Position numbers and translations under genes: made by a program | Notes under the pieces: model-generated | Seen by the model: only the letters and a program-made list of their open reading frames with translations | Told to the model about the DNA's origin: nothing | Databases searched by the model: none | Source: Echinococcus granulosus | Lineage: Eukaryota > Platyhelminthes > Cestoda > Cyclophyllidea > Taeniidae | Assembly (NCBI RefSeq): GCF_000524195.1 | Contig: NW_020170486.1 | Location: forward strand, 196,435 to 260,434 | Length of the DNA stretch: 64,000 nt | Reading direction: 5' to 3' | In this document: positions 61,669 through 64,000 of the stretch, in pieces | How the letters are laid out: every line of letters starts with the position of its first letter | Position numbering within the stretch: position 1 is the first letter of the stretch

Positions 61669-62086
61669 AGACCCAGGCTTAAAACTGGCGCAACGACGGC
61701 GATGCCTGTTAATTTGGCATAGCCTTAGGGGTAAATGTTGCTCGAAACAATTTTTGAGAAATTCCTTCCAGCGTGTATGCTGCTAAAAATTTTTATCTTA
61801 GCAAAATATGTATGCGATGGAATTTTATATTCGTCTGGTCTTCAATATAAGGCATTCTGTATTTAGCCTTCCTAGTTAAAAATATTTGCATTAAAAAGTC
61901 GTTTCTTTTTAGCTAATGAATATTGGGGGTAACGGGTGAGTTTGTTGATATAAGCTTATTGCCACCTTTTATAACCTGCTGTTGTTTTAAGCAGCTGCGC
62001 ATATTCTGTCGCGAGAGTTTTGCCTAAGGCGTGTTGCTCCATACTTGGCTAAGGAACTAGTTCGGCTCACGCTCTATTAGTGTATA
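61669..62086. promoter_or_regulatory. Divergent WBP4/RPLP1 promoter interval
   Basis: 418 bp between start codons. No TATA or TOP-like motif is convincing; assigned by position. Confidence 0.5.
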
Positions 62087-62516
62087 ATGGATACCAAGTC
62101 AGAAATTGCTTGCACTTATGCTTCTCTCATTCTCGCTGATGATGACATTGAAGTAACGGGTTAGTCCCCATGACTTAGTCGGCTGCTTTGACCCTTACTA
62201 ACGTTTGCTGTTTTTCTCTGTAGCTGACAAGCTTAACACCCTGCTGAAGGCAGCCAACTGTAAATTCGTAGAGAGTTACGTCACAAGTCTCTTCGCTAAT
62301 GCGCTCAGTGGACGCAATATTAAGGACATTGTCTCTGCCACATCGAGCGTAAGTGTTGCTCCTGCGCCTGCCGTCGCTCCTGGCCCCGCTGCCTCTAAGG
62401 TCTCTGGTGCTGCTCCGGCTGTAGAGTGTGCTCCCGAATCAAAGAAGGAGGAAGAGAAAAAGAGGGAAGAATCTGAGGAGTCTGACGGTGATATGGGCTT
62501 CGACTTGTTTGGTTAA
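62087..62516 (+). CDS. RPLP1: 60S acidic ribosomal protein P1
   Basis: Two exons, 62087..62159 and 62224..62516, phase consistent, 121 aa. N-terminus MDTKSEIACTYASLILADDD, then EVTADKLNTLLKAANCKFVE and SLFANALSGRNIKDIV form the dimerisation domain that pairs with P2 and binds P0. A hinge rich in Ala/Pro/Val follows (APAPAVAPGPAASK) and an acidic tail KKEEEKKREESEESD, ending GDMGFDLFG, the conserved factor-binding tip (here DLFG rather than the common GLFD). It forms the ribosomal stalk that recruits elongation factors. The start is fixed by the conserved N-terminus. Confidence 0.95.
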
Positions 62517-62917
62517 GTCGTATATATCAAATCCCTGGATGTAAGCAATCCCTCTTCTGATTATTCTGGGCTGATTTTTGGTGTGCGCTATTCGTTGCGT
62601 CTATCGCGGAAATTTTGGTGTAGGCGTGTGGTTGTTAGCATGTTTTCATGTCCCTACGCCTATAGCCGCACTTCTCGATTCCCCTTTAGCATCAGTGAAG
62701 GCAAGTTGACGCCTGGCGTTTATTTGTACAAACTTAAACAGATAGCGGAATTTCGTCAGGTGGAATGTTTAGTGCGTCCGTTAGCCGGAGTGTTTGTGTT
62801 GGGTAGCTTGAGTTACTTGTTCGGAGTGTTGTCGCGTTTTACTCGTACCTGAAATGTAACCAAGCACAACGTAGTCCGTCGTGGGGCGTCGGTTGTTATG
62901 GTGTTTGCCACCTGAAA
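62517..62917. other. Convergent gap (RPLP1 / Cu-ATPase)
   Basis: Contains the RPLP1 3' flank and possibly the last exon of the ATPase. An 89-codon plus-strand frame at 62583..62852 has no recognisable product. Confidence 0.4.
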
Positions 62918-64000
62918 TCATCCACGAGGTGTTACCTGATCGATGGTGAGGCCGCTGTTTGTCAATAGCCTCAAGTATTTCTGCGACACGAGCGATGCTT
63001 CCGTGGGCTTCTTCCATCGCTTGAGCAGGAGTGAAAGACAAACAACGGTGACGGAGGACGTGGCCATAGCTGCGGACGACATCCATGGCGCAAATTCAAT
63101 TCCAATGGGGATAAGGAATCCCATCGCAACTGGAATGGCGAGGGCATTGTAGATCAGAGCAGCAAAGAAGTTGAGACGAATGCGACGCACTGTAGCCCTC
63201 GAAAGAGAAATAGCAGCCACTACATCTACGAGGTCATTACGCACCAAAACGACGTCTGCTGTAGCCACAGCAACATCGGCACCACAACCGATGGCGATTC
63301 CAACGTCGGCTTGAGAGAGTGCCGGACTATCATTAATTCCATCGCCAACCATTGCGACGAATTCTCGTTTTCGCTGCCTCGGGGCGGTCGGGCAGATTCC
63401 ACACCAAGCGCCTACAATCCATGTGCACGGATGAAGTTCAAAAGGTTAGTAGCATCATTGAGTCAAGTGCCTGCAGCTATCAGTGGGTCACTACTCACAA
63501 CCATTCACTAGCCAAGGGAACTTAGATACACATAATGGGAATAAGAATTACCATGCCTACAGAAACATCGGCGATTACGCCACTGGCGTTTGTTGCGTTG
63601 GCCAATGTAGGTATATTTCCCCTTACGGTCATCGAAGAATCTTTTGCGGCCAGATCTCTCGATCGGTACTCCGAGATCACCGGGATATAGGTAGAGGGAG
63701 GCCTCACTATCATCATCAGTGTCAGAATAGGAGTATTCCAGGAAAGAGGTTTCAGCCGTTTGATCCAAGGTGTCAGGGTGCTTTGAGGATTGAAGAAATG
63801 CCACTCGTTCACCGCTGCAGTGCGTGTCTCCCTCCACCTTACCATTTTTCATCGCCGTTTGGTTCAACTTCGAGAGTCCATTACCACTTGCTAATTTTTA
63901 CAAGTTAACAGAATCATTAGGGAGCGCATTGAAAGGGGAAGTGCTCACAAATCCCTTGGTACAGGATATTTTCAAGAGGACGGATTACCTTTGACATGTC
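62918..64000 (-). CDS. Copper-transporting P1B-ATPase (ATP7-like), 3' part
   Basis: Minus strand, gene runs off the right edge. The clear exon (about 63390..62925) carries the hinge [20 protein letters not shown], then [20 protein letters not shown], and two membrane segments with [16 protein letters not shown] and [14 protein letters not shown]. The YN and MxxS pattern is that of Cu(I) P1B-1 pumps such as ATP7A/B. A frame at 63600..63500 ([18 protein letters not shown]) resembles the weakly conserved stretch before the P-domain hinge. Between them I cannot place the expected TGDN block, and several frames are broken by stops; unresolved introns or decay are both possible. The C-terminal end after IDQ (donor near 62937) is also uncertain. 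Family call for the main exon is firm. Confidence 0.72.

Noticed and set aside
62583..62852. 89-codon ORF downstream of RPLP1
   Set aside because: No homology and no splice context; it overlaps the presumed 3' flank of RPLP1 and the antisense of the ATPase end.
1..64000. CRISPR arrays, bacterial operons, prophage or insertion sequences
   Set aside because: The window is eukaryotic: spliced genes, homeobox, mitoribosomal and ER genes; no regularly spaced repeats or transposase found.

Overview
The window reads as nuclear DNA of a parasitic flatworm, most likely a cyclophyllidean tapeworm close to the taeniids. Three things point there: a tegument-allergen-like gene (EF-hand plus dynein light chain, a flatworm family), a non-coding element of about 1 kb with two LTRs that looks like the taeniid TRIM retrotransposons, and spliceosomal introns that are often only 30-45 nt long. 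Gene models were built by hand from splice signals, reading-frame phase and remembered family sequence; no database search was run.

Layout, left to right. 1-408: 3' end of SUGP1 (+). 725-3574: Beclin-1 (+). 4104-7919: PWWP2-type chromatin protein (-). 9400-10879: tegument-allergen-like protein (+). 12052-14059: head-to-head pair of small secreted EGF-like genes. 14.1-25.6 kb: gene-poor tract holding at least five diverged copies of a local repeat. 25663-29166: Distal-less homeobox gene (-). 32372-34062: DNAJC25 (-), head to head with RTF1 (+, 34668-37306). 37588-38124: mitoribosomal protein uS3m/MRPS24 (-). 38438-40000: TRIM-like element plus a solo LTR and an LTR scrap. 41525-44999: secreted astacin protease with five ShKT modules (-). 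46590-48908: MUS81 nuclease (+). 49870-53820: three single-exon genes for tandem ubiquitin-fold proteins. 54487-57946: ALG8 (-). 58677-59905: methylene-THF dehydrogenase (+). 59997-61668: WBP4 (-). 62087-62516: ribosomal protein P1 (+). 62918-64000: 3' part of a copper-transporting P1B-ATPase (-).

Most genes are conserved housekeeping loci (splicing: SUGP1, WBP4; autophagy: Beclin-1; transcription elongation: RTF1; N-glycosylation: ALG8; folate: MTHFD; DNA repair: MUS81; translation: RPLP1, MRPS24) with no sign of a functional operon. Lineage-specific interest lies in the tandem-Ubl trio, the EGF-like pair, the astacin-ShKT protease and the tegumental protein. Several conserved proteins show striking local changes: a Lys-to-Gln replacement at the cyclohydrolase lysine of the folate enzyme, loss of the BH3 core and aromatic finger in Beclin-1, and no visible winged-helix domain in MUS81. 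Three introns appear to use GC-AG instead of GT-AG borders.
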